From the NCBI GenBank assembly GCA_003208835.1, contig QCVD01000004.1:1-64000 (forward strand): a DNA stretch of 64,000 bases, read 5' to 3'. The notes beneath the pieces are model-generated. The model worked only from the letters and a program-made list of their open reading frames with translations. It was not told the DNA's origin and did not search any database. This DNA is from Synechococcus sp. AG-683-C23. Lineage in GTDB: Bacteria; Cyanobacteriota; Cyanobacteriia; PCC-6307; Cyanobiaceae. Below are positions 12,903 through 23,208 of the stretch, piece after piece (the stretch's first letter is position 1; every line of letters starts with the position of its first letter). A program made the translations under genes and the position numbers.

Positions 12903-14225
12903 ATGGTTGAAGATTTCAATAATATCCATCCCGAGCTCACATGTGACCACGCATATCAAATATTAAGTACGCCAATTGATCAGCTCGAGTCCAAAAGTGA
13001 TTTGTATACGGCTGCTGCACATTTGATTAATTTTCCTGGAAGACAAACTGAGCAAATACTTTTGGATTTGCTGGCGCAATCTTCAGGCGAACAGGCTGTA
13101 AGGATTGCCAAGAGGAAGGCTGTAGAAGTTCTAGCTCGCCTTGGTGCTACTCAGTCAGTAGCGGCCATTGGTCAATGTCTTGAATCTGATGATATTTACT
13201 TGGTTGAAAATTCAGTTTGGGCTTTACAGCAGTTGAAGTGCTGTGATCCTGTGATTATTAATCGAATGCTCTCTTTGCTTGAGGATAAAACTCAAAATCT
13301 TCGTATATTAATTCAATGTCTTGCGAGCCTGAAGGTGCAGGAAGGTATTGAATCTATTCGTCTCCTTCAGGACTCTGAGAGCGCTGGTGTACGTGGAGCT
13401 GCTGTTTCGGCAATAGCACAACTTACAAATGATAAATCAAATTTAGATAAGATTGTCGAACATTTGACTCTCCCCAATCAGATGGATCGGCAATCGGCTG
13501 TACAGGATCTGATTGATGCGAATGCTTCTGTCTTTCTCTCAGAAATCGTTGCTGCACCAGTCTCTCCAGCATTTCGTATGCGTGCATGTCGTCAGATTTT
13601 AGGCGGCTCAGATTCTGCATTGATTGATTCAACAATGTTGTCCTTCATTGATGCTGTATTATGTGATAATCCTGGTAATATTAATATTGTACATGAATAT
13701 GATCAGCAGCCAAGTGCAGAATTTTTATTGCAAGATCTATTCAGTACTGATTTCAGTCGTTGTTATTTATCTTTGACGGTCTTGCAAAATTGCTCTACGG
13801 AGATTTTATGGCCACTCATGTCAGATTTATGGGAGAGCGCAGCTTATAACGACTATGGAGCGCACTACTTTTTTATGCGCGTGTTTGGATCGCGATCGGA
13901 TTGGCCGCAAGCAGGTCTTCGTCGTGTACTTGAGATAATCCAAGAATCAATCATTAATCGTCGCCCTCAATTTAGAAAAAGTCGAGCTGCTGCTATTCAG
14001 GCACTTCACTTTTTAAGTCCAGACTTATTTATCAAGTCTATGCCTACCCTCCTCTCTATAAGTGTTGACGTGCCTTGGGATTGTCGCTACATGATGATTG
14101 TTTGTATTGAAGGCATTCCCGAAATGGACATATCTTTAAAAGTGAAGATATTGAATCAGTTAACGGCTGATTCTGATGTGTTTGTGCGGGCTCGATCCGA
14201 GTTATGTCTTTCGCACTTGAGTTGA
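12903..14225 (+). CDS. cpeY: Phycoerythrobilin lyase subunit CpeY
   Basis: 440 aa; DLYTAAAHLINFPGRQTEQILLDLL HEAT-repeat E-type lyase; paired with a cpeZ-type gene. Confidence 0.82.
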   Translation: MVEDFNNIHPELTCDHAYQILSTPIDQLESKSDLYTAAAHLINFPGRQTEQILLDLLAQSSGEQAVRIAKRKAVEVLARLGATQSVAAIGQCLESDDIYLVENSVWALQQLKCCDPVIINRMLSLLEDKTQNLRILIQCLASLKVQEGIESIRLLQDSESAGVRGAAVSAIAQLTNDKSNLDKIVEHLTLPNQMDRQSAVQDLIDANASVFLSEIVAAPVSPAFRMRACRQILGGSDSALIDSTMLSFIDAVLCDNPGNINIVHEYDQQPSAEFLLQDLFSTDFSRCYLSLTVLQNCSTEILWPLMSDLWESAAYNDYGAHYFFMRVFGSRSDWPQAGLRRVLEIIQESIINRRPQFRKSRAAAIQALHFLSPDLFIKSMPTLLSISVDVPWDCRYMMIVCIEGIPEMDISLKVKILNQLTADSDVFVRARSELCLSHLS

Positions 14226-14304
14226 ATCACCTGCTTAGGTTAGTTATTTGACTATCCCTATTGATGCTAAGATATAGATATAGATCAAATGAATCGCTGC
14301 TGAT

Positions 14305-14934
14305 ATGAGTGCTTCACCCCCCTCGTTTGAGTCCTTGGTTCAAGACCTCAGGCACCCCAATCCAAACATAAAAGATAATGCTTGTGTTCTGTTAGCAGAG
14401 CACTGGCCAGGCCAGGCAATGCCATATTTTTTTTCTAAATTACATGATCCTGATCCAGTTGTTTATAGAACAGCGGTAAAGGCTCTGGGTACATTGGGGC
14501 ATCGCACCCTACCTGATTTGCTTGAATTATTTCAGTCATCGGTTAATGGAACAGTAAGAGCATGTTGTGTAAAGGCTATTGTTCAGATTTCGGTCAATTT
14601 CCCTGATGTGGCTTTCCCCTTGGAAATATTATCAATGCTTGAGCAAGCCTTAGATGATTCAAGCCCAGTAGTCGCTCAGTCATCCTTGATGACTCTTGGC
14701 TATTTGTCTAAGCATGATTCTGAGAAGGATCATGTGATCCCTCTCTTAATTCAGGCTTGCGATCGATCTAATATTGCACATGTTCAAGGTTCGGCTATGG
14801 CCTTGGCTGAACTAGATTCTCCTCTGGTATCTACTTTCTTGGAAAAGTTGGCTGTAGATGTTACCAAGGATCCTCTCATACGTGAAATTGCTCAAGCAAG
14901 TCTTGAGAGGCGTGCAAGCTTAAATCTCAAGTAA
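14305..14934 (+). CDS. cpeZ: Phycoerythrobilin lyase/chaperone-like subunit CpeZ
   Basis: 209 aa F-type HEAT-repeat protein directly downstream of cpeY. Confidence 0.8.
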   Translation: MSASPPSFESLVQDLRHPNPNIKDNACVLLAEHWPGQAMPYFFSKLHDPDPVVYRTAVKALGTLGHRTLPDLLELFQSSVNGTVRACCVKAIVQISVNFPDVAFPLEILSMLEQALDDSSPVVAQSSLMTLGYLSKHDSEKDHVIPLLIQACDRSNIAHVQGSAMALAELDSPLVSTFLEKLAVDVTKDPLIREIAQASLERRASLNLK

Positions 14935-14940
14935 TTGTCA

Positions 14941-15861
14941 TTATTTAAGCGTGACAAGTTGATTGAGAGCAACCTTTAAAACGGCTTTGACCTGATCGTC
15001 TTTTTCTGATGAAATTGCCTCGTTCAATTGATTGATTGATTCAAGTGCTTCCATCTTCATCAATGCTAAGGCAGTATTTTTTCTGACTTGAGTATTTTGG
15101 TCTTTTAGTAATTGGTAAAGTTCGTTGATGATGTCTTCTGGTTCTAAAGTCTTTCCCGCAATTGTGGCTGCTTCCGCACGCACCTCGCTTGAATCGTCCT
15201 TTAAAGCTCGAACTAGTAGCACTTTTGCCTGATTGTTTGTTTCAGAGTGGACTTGTTCGGCCAGTGCAGTAATGGCCGCTATTCTTATTTCAGGATTCTC
15301 TGATTGAACGGCTTGATTGAATACATCGGGAGCCTTTGAACCAGCAAAACTTAAGGCAAGATTGATCAGACCAACTTGAAAAGCGCTGCAATTTCTATCT
15401 GTCAGTATTTCAAGGAGTGATTCAATGGCAGGCTCTCCTATTGTTGCCATTGCTCCGGCCGATGAGCCTTGAACGACAGGGTCGTCGTCTGTTCGAAATG
15501 CCTCAATCAGGTTTGGCAATGCAATTTCGCTGCCAATGATATTGAGTGTTTTGGCAGAAGCACGTCGGATTAAAACATTCGGATTGTTCTTCAGTGCATC
15601 GCACAAGATTGGAATAGCCGCCGTTCCGATGCTCCCAAGACTTTGCGCAAAGGTGAGGCGGAGACCACCTCGTGGATCCCCGAGCCCGGCGACCATTTTT
15701 TTGATTGAATCTTGATCTGAACTTGGTATTATTTGCTCTGCCAGTTTGAGCTTCAACTCCTCTGCTAGTTCGTATGCTTCTTGTTCTGTGAGTTGCTCTG
15801 CCGCATTGATTGGATGATTAGATGCTTCTGCGGCCACAGTCCCCTTGATTGGTGTGCTCAC
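14941..15861 (-). CDS. E/F-type phycobilin lyase (CpeF/MpeU/MpeV family), paralog of 11067-12005
   Basis: [38 protein letters not shown]; same architecture as the 312-aa paralog. Confidence 0.8.
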   Translation of the reverse strand: MSTPIKGTVAAEASNHPINAAEQLTEQEAYELAEELKLKLAEQIIPSSDQDSIKKMVAGLGDPRGGLRLTFAQSLGSIGTAAIPILCDALKNNPNVLIRRASAKTLNIIGSEIALPNLIEAFRTDDDPVVQGSSAGAMATIGEPAIESLLEILTDRNCSAFQVGLINLALSFAGSKAPDVFNQAVQSENPEIRIAAITALAEQVHSETNNQAKVLLVRALKDDSSEVRAEAATIAGKTLEPEDIINELYQLLKDQNTQVRKNTALALMKMEALESINQLNEAISSEKDDQVKAVLKVALNQLVTLK

Positions 15862-15918
15862 TCAATCTAGTTCATCATTTTTAGGGTCGAACTCTTTTGT
15901 TGTAATGAACGACGATTA

Positions 15919-15950
15919 TAAAAAAACCCTTCCATTTAAATGGAAGGGTT
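15919..15950 (-). terminator. Terminator downstream of mpeC
   Basis: Perfect 26-bp palindrome AACCCTTCCATTTAAATGGAAGGGTT (15925-15950) followed by Ts on the minus strand. Confidence 0.75.
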
Positions 15951-15987
15951 GAGGTTGTGTGATTGCTTTTTCTTGACCTATAACAGA

Positions 15988-16872
15988 TCAGAAGTGACAA
16001 CCAAACGGGCGGAAGGCTACGTAGTCCGTCATCTTCGGAGGGTTGTGGCCTGTGTACTTCTGCTGGGGAAGTTTGGCAGGAACCCGAGTGATTGCGGTGT
16101 AGCTGAAGAAAGGAGCAGGTTTTAAATCTTCCCGTGCTGCAATGGCAAGGGGGTTGATGGTGCGGCTTTTGCGACCTTGTGCGTTGTCACTGACAGCAAC
16201 CTTTGTGCCACCAAGTTCCCGCATCAGGTTGAAGGAACGTGTGAACATCCCTGCGTAAGAATCGTGAGCTCTTTCGTAAGGAACGATGTCTGAACCAAAG
16301 ACCTCTGTGTATTCAGCAGAATCAGTCAGCTTGTCAATTAGAGCATCAAAGCCTTGCTCTGCTTGAAGCTTGATATGCTCCTGAACTTCTGATTGGTTTA
16401 GAGGAGATCTGCCAAGAATGTGTTTAAAGTTCAGTTCGATGCCACGTTGTGCTCCAACGGCATGAAAGAAATTGGCCTTATAGAAATCTGACTTGGCCAA
16501 CCCATTCACGAAATCACGAACTGTGATTTCACCGTTCAATAGACGTGCCTCAAGTGACGTTTCTCTTTGGCTTTCTCTGGGGTGTAGGTTCCCTAGTACT
16601 TGACGATAAGCAGCCGCGATCACACGCTCAAGCGCTGCTGCATTGTCGGGATTGTACTGATCGAACACTGAACCGAAGGGGCATTCAGCGTGTAGCCGGG
16701 GTCCAATTCCAATCCCCATTGATGCACAGTGTTGCCGCTTGTACTCAGCGCGTACTCCTGCGACTGTTTTGTGTGCTGTGTTTTTACCGGCTTTGTTTTG
16801 TGTGGCGTAAGCAGCGGGTCCGGTTCGAGTCGCCGAAGTGAGCGACTTCCGGCTGGTTTCTGTGCCGAGCAT
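15988..16872 (-). CDS. mpeC: Phycoerythrin II-associated linker polypeptide
   Basis: CASMGIGIGPRLHAECPFGSVFDQ; RGIELNFKHILGRSPLNQSEV; 294 aa next to mpeBA. Confidence 0.85.
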   Translation of the reverse strand: MLGTETSRKSLTSATRTGPAAYATQNKAGKNTAHKTVAGVRAEYKRQHCASMGIGIGPRLHAECPFGSVFDQYNPDNAAALERVIAAAYRQVLGNLHPRESQRETSLEARLLNGEITVRDFVNGLAKSDFYKANFFHAVGAQRGIELNFKHILGRSPLNQSEVQEHIKLQAEQGFDALIDKLTDSAEYTEVFGSDIVPYERAHDSYAGMFTRSFNLMRELGGTKVAVSDNAQGRKSRTINPLAIAAREDLKPAPFFSYTAITRVPAKLPQQKYTGHNPPKMTDYVAFRPFGCHF

Positions 16873-17045
16873 GATTTGTGAGGGGGTGATGTTGTGGACT
16901 GTTCGTCACATCTCCCTGAAGGAATTACAGGTCTTGTAAAAACCTTTTGGTCAAAGTGACGTTCTCTAGAGATTCAATCTTTATTTGATGGCTAAATAAA
17001 ATTGTTTAGACATGCAGCCCAATTGTTGCTTTGCGACCGGTAAAA

Positions 17046-17075
17046 AAAAGGGTGGGCATTGCCCACCCCTTTGTT
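17046..17075 (-). terminator. Terminator downstream of mpeA
   Basis: GGGTGGGCATTGCCCACCC hairpin with a T tract on the minus strand. Confidence 0.7.
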
Positions 17076-17106
17076 TGCTGTGTTTTAACAACAACCAAGC
17101 TGATGA

Positions 17107-17604
17107 TCAGCCCAGTGAGTTGATCACATAGTCCAGCAACTGGTTGTAGGAGGTCAGAGCCTGGGGGCTCATGTCGCGAGGGGCACAACCGTCGTTGCGC
17201 ATCTGCGAGAAACCAGCCACGTAGGTGCCAGCGTCGATGCTGAGAGCCTTGTAGACCTCTTTTTGGCCATTGATAGCCAGCTCATCCAGGGGGCCGGTGC
17301 CGCCGGTGACCAAGCAGTAGTTGATCAGACGCAGGTAGTGAACAAAGTCACGCTTGCACTTCTCTTTACCTTCGGTAGCGCACTGGCGGGGCTGACGGCC
17401 AGTTGCACCGTTGGGGTACTGGGCGTACACAGCGTCTACAGCGCGCTGCGCGATGCCGTCATAGTTCTGGGAGAGCTTTTCAGCGGCTTCCAAACGTGCA
17501 GCAGCGCGTTGAATTGAACCCTGTACTGACTCCATGTCGGAGGAAGAAGGGAAGCGGGAGGCGCTATCGGCAGCGCCGACCACGGTGGTGATAACAGACT
17601 TCAT
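17107..17604 (-). CDS. mpeA: Phycoerythrin class II alpha subunit
   Basis: 165 aa; [86 protein letters not shown]. Confidence 0.93.
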   Translation of the reverse strand: MKSVITTVVGAADSASRFPSSSDMESVQGSIQRAAARLEAAEKLSQNYDGIAQRAVDAVYAQYPNGATGRQPRQCATEGKEKCKRDFVHYLRLINYCLVTGGTGPLDELAINGQKEVYKALSIDAGTYVAGFSQMRNDGCAPRDMSPQALTSYNQLLDYVINSLG

Positions 17605-17648
17605 GTTGTGGAAGTAGGTGGGTGTGGACGTTTAAATAAAGACGTGGC

Positions 17649-18377
<729 letters not shown>

Positions 18378-19580
18378 TTATGACAACTGTTGAAGCACCC
18401 GTTCGCAGCTCCATCTAAGGGGTGTCCATTTGCTCTCTGCTTGGATCTCCCTGAGCAAATCGACTTGGTCGGAGAGGTTAAGGCTCAGGCAAGCCCAGGC
18501 TGCTGCAACCCTCGACTTCGTGTACTGCGGCAGTGTTTCTGCCAGTGCTGTCCGAACGAGATTGCTGTGTTCTTCGACTTTTTGGAGTCCAATAATCGAC
18601 GTCAAGAGGTAATTCGCGCCGTAATCGCTCCAATGTTTGGCCTGGATCTGTTCAATCGCATCAATTTGTTGATGCTTCTGCATCCTGATCAGGCTCAGTG
18701 CGCCCCCGTATTGCTTGCCTTCGTCGCGATGTTGGAGATTCTTTTCGATCTCAATAGTTTCCCCCTCACAGATCCAATCTTCCTGTAATGCGAGGGTTGA
18801 AGGGTCGTCTCGTAGTAGTTGCTCCAGCAGGTCTATATAAATGTCGGGTATTTGACCACTCTTCTCGGGATCGACCAGTTGAAAGGCGCTTTTTGCCCTT
18901 AACGGCATCGAGACCGGGCAAGTGACCAAATGACGCAGCAAACTGGCATCCCCAGCATCGCCAAGGTCGATCACAGCTGATCGTCGTCGTCCCGCGATCG
19001 GATCAGTGAGTTGTTTAATCAGCGGCTCAAGGGATTCAACCCTGCCAAAAACTTTGGCGGTGTAGGCCCGGGCCGCCCCAGCGACCAAGGGATTTTCATC
19101 GTTCTCAAAGGCAGAGATTGCTTGTTCCCCCGTTGAAAGCTTGAGGCGAGTGTGAGCTTGTATCGCCGATCGCTTTTGATTGTCACTGCTTTGGAGTGCG
19201 GCCAGGAGTTGATCGCTTTGTACAGCTGTGATTGGCGATCCGATCTGCGCGATCGAATCCAGTGCGTTGATCACCGAAGGTTCGTCATCGAAATGCAGCG
19301 CGCTGAATAAGCTCGGGAGGGCTCTCTCGTCTTTTCTGCGTCCAAGCGCTTCCAGCGCTTTTCTACGTGTGATTCTGTTGATAAGGTTTTCAGGATCGAG
19401 TTGTACTGCTGCAATCAATCCTTCTAAAGAGCGTTCGCTGCGGCAAGCTGCAAGTTTGGTTGCAGCCATATATTTGTCGACTGGATTGGATAGATCGTCA
19501 GGGTTTGTCTGTAATAAAAGTAATGCTTTTTCCTCTGGCATTCCTTCAAACAAAATGTCAAATCTCTCAGACACGACCAT
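18378..19580 (-). CDS. mpeY: Phycoerythrin II alpha lyase MpeY type; ORF track starts at 19592
   Basis: 400-aa HEAT-repeat lyase directly upstream of mpeBA; NRITRRKALEALGRRKDERALPSLFSALH. Confidence 0.72.
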   Translation of the reverse strand: MVVSERFDILFEGMPEEKALLLLQTNPDDLSNPVDKYMAATKLAACRSERSLEGLIAAVQLDPENLINRITRRKALEALGRRKDERALPSLFSALHFDDEPSVINALDSIAQIGSPITAVQSDQLLAALQSSDNQKRSAIQAHTRLKLSTGEQAISAFENDENPLVAGAARAYTAKVFGRVESLEPLIKQLTDPIAGRRRSAVIDLGDAGDASLLRHLVTCPVSMPLRAKSAFQLVDPEKSGQIPDIYIDLLEQLLRDDPSTLALQEDWICEGETIEIEKNLQHRDEGKQYGGALSLIRMQKHQQIDAIEQIQAKHWSDYGANYLLTSIIGLQKVEEHSNLVRTALAETLPQYTKSRVAAAWACLSLNLSDQVDLLREIQAESKWTPLRWSCERVLQQLS

Positions 19581-19732
19581 TACCGGAAGCACTTAACAAA
19601 ATTAGCACTTCATGTACAGAGGCCCAGTAGGCATTACAGATCCTTGTTGTGCTTGATATTGCGCATCATTTTCTAAGGTGATGAATGTTGGAGAGTGTTG
19701 TCTGTTAATCTCGTTTCAACAGTTGGTATGAG

Positions 19733-20053
19733 ATGCCTGTTCCTGCTGAAGCTGAATTGGCATTGTCTCGCTTCGTTGAGACAATATGTAGTAATTCCTT
19801 GGCTCAGGATCATTTGAATGATGTTGAAGATCTTGAAAAATTACGTGTTGTTGTGCAATCTTTTGATTCTTCACTCACAGGATCAGCCTTAATCCCTTTA
19901 GAGCAAGCGACTCGACCACCGAAGATTCTTGTGGATTCAGGTGTTACAGATAAGGCAATACCTTGGCGTTTGTTGCGTTGTACTGGTGGTCCATTGGTCT
20001 TGCAACTAATCTGTAAGAAGGCTAATTTCGCGATCTGGATAGAGAGTTGCTGA
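19733..20053 (+). CDS. Hypothetical protein of the phycoerythrin region
   Basis: 106-aa ORF upstream of two Nif11-like ORFs on the same strand. Confidence 0.5.
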   Translation: MPVPAEAELALSRFVETICSNSLAQDHLNDVEDLEKLRVVVQSFDSSLTGSALIPLEQATRPPKILVDSGVTDKAIPWRLLRCTGGPLVLQLICKKANFAIWIESC

Positions 20054-20349
20054 TGTCAACTGAAGCTTTAACTTGTTTTTTAAATGAAGTGGTCCAGTCT
20101 CATGAGCTAGCGACAGGTTTGAAAGCACTGTCTAGCCATGATCAGATTATTGCCTATGGGCAGGGCCAAGGTTTTGATTTCTCTGCAGAAGAGTGGGCTG
20201 GTTTTATTGATAAGGATTTTGAGCTCCAGACAGAATTGGTTCAACGATCAATTTTGTCTGCGAACCCAGTTCACTGGTCGTGGGCCTTTCGACAACACTC
20301 AGTTTGGAGGGCTATGCTGATGATCGGCGCTGGTGATGGAAGTACCTAA
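20053..20349 (+). CDS. Nif11-like domain protein
   Basis: STEALTCFLNEVVQSHELATGLKALSSHDQIIAYGQGQGFDFSAEEW fits the Nif11-leader pattern. Confidence 0.62.
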   Translation: MSTEALTCFLNEVVQSHELATGLKALSSHDQIIAYGQGQGFDFSAEEWAGFIDKDFELQTELVQRSILSANPVHWSWAFRQHSVWRAMLMIGAGDGST

Positions 20350-20384
20350 AGCCAGCTAACTTTTCAAACTAGTAATTTGTTCTT

Positions 20385-20606
20385 ATGTCTGATTTAGAGC
20401 AAGATCAAGTGCTTGATCGTTTTATAGCATTGGCTCGATCGGATGACGATCTTCGTGGTGAAATCAAAAGTGCAATCAATCAAGAACAGGTGATTTCAAT
20501 TGCGGCGCAACACGGTTTTGCTGTGGATCCTTTGGCCATTCTAAGAAAATGGAGCAAGCACACTGATTTTGCAAAACCCACATGGATGGGATGGTTTGAT
20601 GATTGA
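20385..20606 (+). CDS. Nif11-like domain protein
   Basis: QVLDRFIALARSDDDLRGEIKSAINQEQVISIAAQHGFAVDPLAILRKW fits the Nif11-leader pattern. Confidence 0.62.
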   Translation: MSDLEQDQVLDRFIALARSDDDLRGEIKSAINQEQVISIAAQHGFAVDPLAILRKWSKHTDFAKPTWMGWFDD

Positions 20607-20608
20607 AA

Positions 20609-20914
20609 TCAGCTGTTGATTTCGGAGTAGCGGGTTTGTTGGTTTCCTTTTTTAGCCCAGTAAGTTACAAATTCTTCTCCTCCTGGGCGAGGAACACTGG
20701 CAATAGCTCGTAAAACTTTAAATGATCGTTTCGGTCCCATTGGCCAATTGCCGACTGCTTTCACTGCGCGGACTTTGCTCCCCATCGATTCAATGCATAG
20801 CTCAAACTTTTCTAATTGTGTTTGATCGACCGTCTCAAAAATAAAGTCTGTCCCATCGCATATTAAATGCTGTGAGCGAATCCATGCTTTGATTTGTTTT
20901 CCATAGTCAAGCAT
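20609..20914 (-). CDS. cpeR: CpeR-type regulator of phycoerythrin expression
   Basis: 101 aa; LDYGKQIKAWIRSQHLICDGTDFIFETV...NWPMGPKRSFKVLRAIASVPRPGGEEFVTYWAKKGN; lies next to cpeT/cpeS. Confidence 0.8.
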   Translation of the reverse strand: MLDYGKQIKAWIRSQHLICDGTDFIFETVDQTQLEKFELCIESMGSKVRAVKAVGNWPMGPKRSFKVLRAIASVPRPGGEEFVTYWAKKGNQQTRYSEINS

Positions 20915-21529
20915 TTATGTTTCCTTCTTTAATATCCAGTCCGATGTGATGAGTTCAGAAAAACTCTCAATACGTTTGAATCGTAGAGGTCCATGCTCAG
21001 ACCCCCATTTCGGTTGATCAGATTCTGGGTCAAAGCCACGATCACGGCTGATCCAGTTTGTTTCATCAACTTCGACTTCGCTTACTAAATATGTTATTGT
21101 GCCGTCTCTAGGTATGAAACATTTTTTTCCAGGTTCAACTGTTCCAATATATTTACCGTCGCTTGCTTCTGTGAAATGCATTGCACATCCGCATCGGCTG
21201 TTTAGGCTTGATATGTCGAGAGATTCAAGTAATTCTGGATTGCGTCCAGAGCCTGCCAACCTTTCCTTGTCCCCAAAATCAAAGTTTTCAACAACGAAGC
21301 TCTGATCTTTGATTTTTAGTCGATGAATTCCTTGGCGATAAGGATTCCACTTGGCGTAATCATAATATTGCTCAGAATAGAATCCAGGCCCTTTAAAAAT
21401 CTCCCAGGGTAATGGGCGAAATACTATATTGATTCGAGCAAAGTCTTTTGGGTTGGACTGTGCTTGCTCGTAGTTGTCGTAAATTCCCGCTAGGGTTTTT
21501 GCAAATCTTAGCTGCTGTTCTATATGCAT
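20915..21529 (-). CDS. cpeT: CpcT/CpeT-family chromophore lyase
   Basis: QLRFAKTLAGIYDNYEQAQ...ARINIVFRPLPWEIFKGPGFYSEQYYDYAKWNPYRQGIHRL. Confidence 0.82.
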   Translation of the reverse strand: MHIEQQLRFAKTLAGIYDNYEQAQSNPKDFARINIVFRPLPWEIFKGPGFYSEQYYDYAKWNPYRQGIHRLKIKDQSFVVENFDFGDKERLAGSGRNPELLESLDISSLNSRCGCAMHFTEASDGKYIGTVEPGKKCFIPRDGTITYLVSEVEVDETNWISRDRGFDPESDQPKWGSEHGPLRFKRIESFSELITSDWILKKET

Positions 21530-21543
21530 AAATTAATTATTTG

Positions 21544-22080
21544 CTAGACCTTGATGCGTCGTACTTCTGAAGCAAAGGATGACTGCAAAATGCCTGATCC
21601 TTCTGAAGTTTTTAACACTGAAGATCGACAGCGAACATGCTTTGATACGAACCAAATTCTTTCTTGCGCAATGGATTGCTCGTAATTAGTTTCCAAAATA
21701 AATGTCCCATCATCGAGGAATCGGTATTTTGATTCTGCTGGAAAAGACTCTGCATATCCGACACTTCTGAGAAGATTGCCAGATGATTGATCAGTAGGAA
21801 TTGGAATAATGATGCATGAACCTGAAGATACAGCTGTTGGATCATCTGGTTCCCAGTCACTCTCTGCATTCCATTCCATCTTGAATGGAGCGATGTAAGA
21901 GCTGTTGTCTGGTTGAGAGGAGTTTTGTATTGCCTCTTTGATTGCTTTGTTATCGATGTCGATTTCTGTAATGCTTATCTCGCTGAGAACATCTTCAAAT
22001 TGTTGAAATGCCAGGGAGTGCCCTGATCTCATTGAGCGCCATTCTCCAAGACTTTGAGCAACAAATTGCTCAATATTCAT
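21544..22080 (-). CDS. cpeS: CpcS/CpeS-family chromophore lyase
   Basis: NIEQFVAQSLGEWRSMRSGHSLAFQQFE...YRFLDDGTFILETNYEQSIAQERIWFVSKHVRCRSSV. Confidence 0.82.
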   Translation of the reverse strand: MNIEQFVAQSLGEWRSMRSGHSLAFQQFEDVLSEISITEIDIDNKAIKEAIQNSSQPDNSSYIAPFKMEWNAESDWEPDDPTAVSSGSCIIIPIPTDQSSGNLLRSVGYAESFPAESKYRFLDDGTFILETNYEQSIAQERIWFVSKHVRCRSSVLKTSEGSGILQSSFASEVRRIKV

Positions 22081-22342
22081 CTTGATTTAGGCCTAGATTT
22101 AAGCTGTTGTTCTGATGTGTTTGTGGAAGATTGCTATGCATCATGTTAACCAGTGAGTCCACCATCATGGACATCGCCATTGGTACTGATGAAACAGACT
22201 TGTTAAAAGCTTCGCTTTGATTGGGTTGGTTTTCAGTGGTTTGGCGAAGGATGGGCATAATTAAAAAATTAAGTGATGGATCAGCTAAATGCTTGGAAGA
22301 CTTTTCCTTTCGGCAGGATGCCTTTAAGGAATCATCTACCAA
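22070..22342 (-). CDS. Small hypothetical protein; true start may be internal, near MPILRQ
   Basis: ORF overlapping the cpeS start; no known motif. Confidence 0.4.
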   Translation of the reverse strand: MVDDSLKASCRKEKSSKHLADPSLNFLIMPILRQTTENQPNQSEAFNKSVSSVPMAMSMMVDSLVNMMHSNLPQTHQNNSLNLGLNQDEY

Positions 22343-22387
22343 TCATCGCTGATCTTTTTGACGTGTGGCCCATAAAGGGCCTTTTCG

Positions 22388-23122
22388 TTAAGCCTTCGCA
22401 ATAGAAGAGATCCGTCCACCCTGCTTCAGGATGCTCTGAATCGTTGCGGACATTGAGGTTTGACTCACAACCGACTTCTGGACTGCACGGCGGTTTGCAC
22501 CAATTTGTCGACCTGAAGTCCATATGATTCTGAGCGCATTGGCATTGCCGACGCTCTTGCGATCAATGATGCTCGGTGCACTCCCTGTTGTAAGGCTGCT
22601 AAGCAGTTTTGATCCTTTTTCGGCACCATCAAAACCTGCATAGCCTGCGTCAACAGCTGCAGCACGTGGAAAATTGACCGCTCGGCCACCGGTAAGGGTC
22701 TGGGTTGAGCGATTAGAGGGCACTTGATCTACGCCGAAGACCCTTAGGTATTCCTCGCTGTAGGTGTAGCTTGCAATTTCTGCTTCGTAGCCATGTTCGT
22801 TCATTAATCGAACGTGGGACATCAACTCCGCTTGGTCATGGGGAGTACGTCCTAGCAGGTGCTTGAAATTGAGCTCAACAAAGCGGTAAGGACTGTTTGG
22901 TTCGAGAAACAGCTTTCTGTAGGTTTCTGACTGAGCCAATGCAGTGACAAAACCTTGAACGGTAAGGTCGCCGTTCATGAACAAAGCTTCTAGAGATTGA
23001 TTGATATCAAGCTCCATTAGATGACGGTTGCCAAATACCTGTTTGTAGACCGACTGAATCACCTCTTTGGCATGGCCAAGGTCAGTGTTGGCCGGGGCGA
23101 CCAGTGTTTTGGTTTCGATCAT
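22388..23122 (-). CDS. cpeE: Phycoerythrin I-associated linker; start at 23122 preferred over 23164
   Basis: AKEVIQSVYKQVFGNRHLMELDINQSLEALFMNGDLTVQGFVTALAQSETYR; RFVELNFKHLLGRTPHDQAE; C-terminal CpcD-like end GGRISSI. Confidence 0.72.
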   Translation of the reverse strand: MIETKTLVAPANTDLGHAKEVIQSVYKQVFGNRHLMELDINQSLEALFMNGDLTVQGFVTALAQSETYRKLFLEPNSPYRFVELNFKHLLGRTPHDQAELMSHVRLMNEHGYEAEIASYTYSEEYLRVFGVDQVPSNRSTQTLTGGRAVNFPRAAAVDAGYAGFDGAEKGSKLLSSLTTGSAPSIIDRKSVGNANALRIIWTSGRQIGANRRAVQKSVVSQTSMSATIQSILKQGGRISSIAKA

Positions 23123-23208
23123 TGTTGTGTGATGGGGGAAAGAGTGTTTGCTTTTGTCCCCCATCCAGTTGGGGGGCTATCGAATGAAATTCAATATCAA
23201 CGACCGAG

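Noticed and set aside
20053-20606. Lanthipeptide precursor cluster
   Set aside because: Nif11-like pattern present, but no core peptide with a Cys/Ser/Thr-rich tail and no LanM, protease or transporter in the window.
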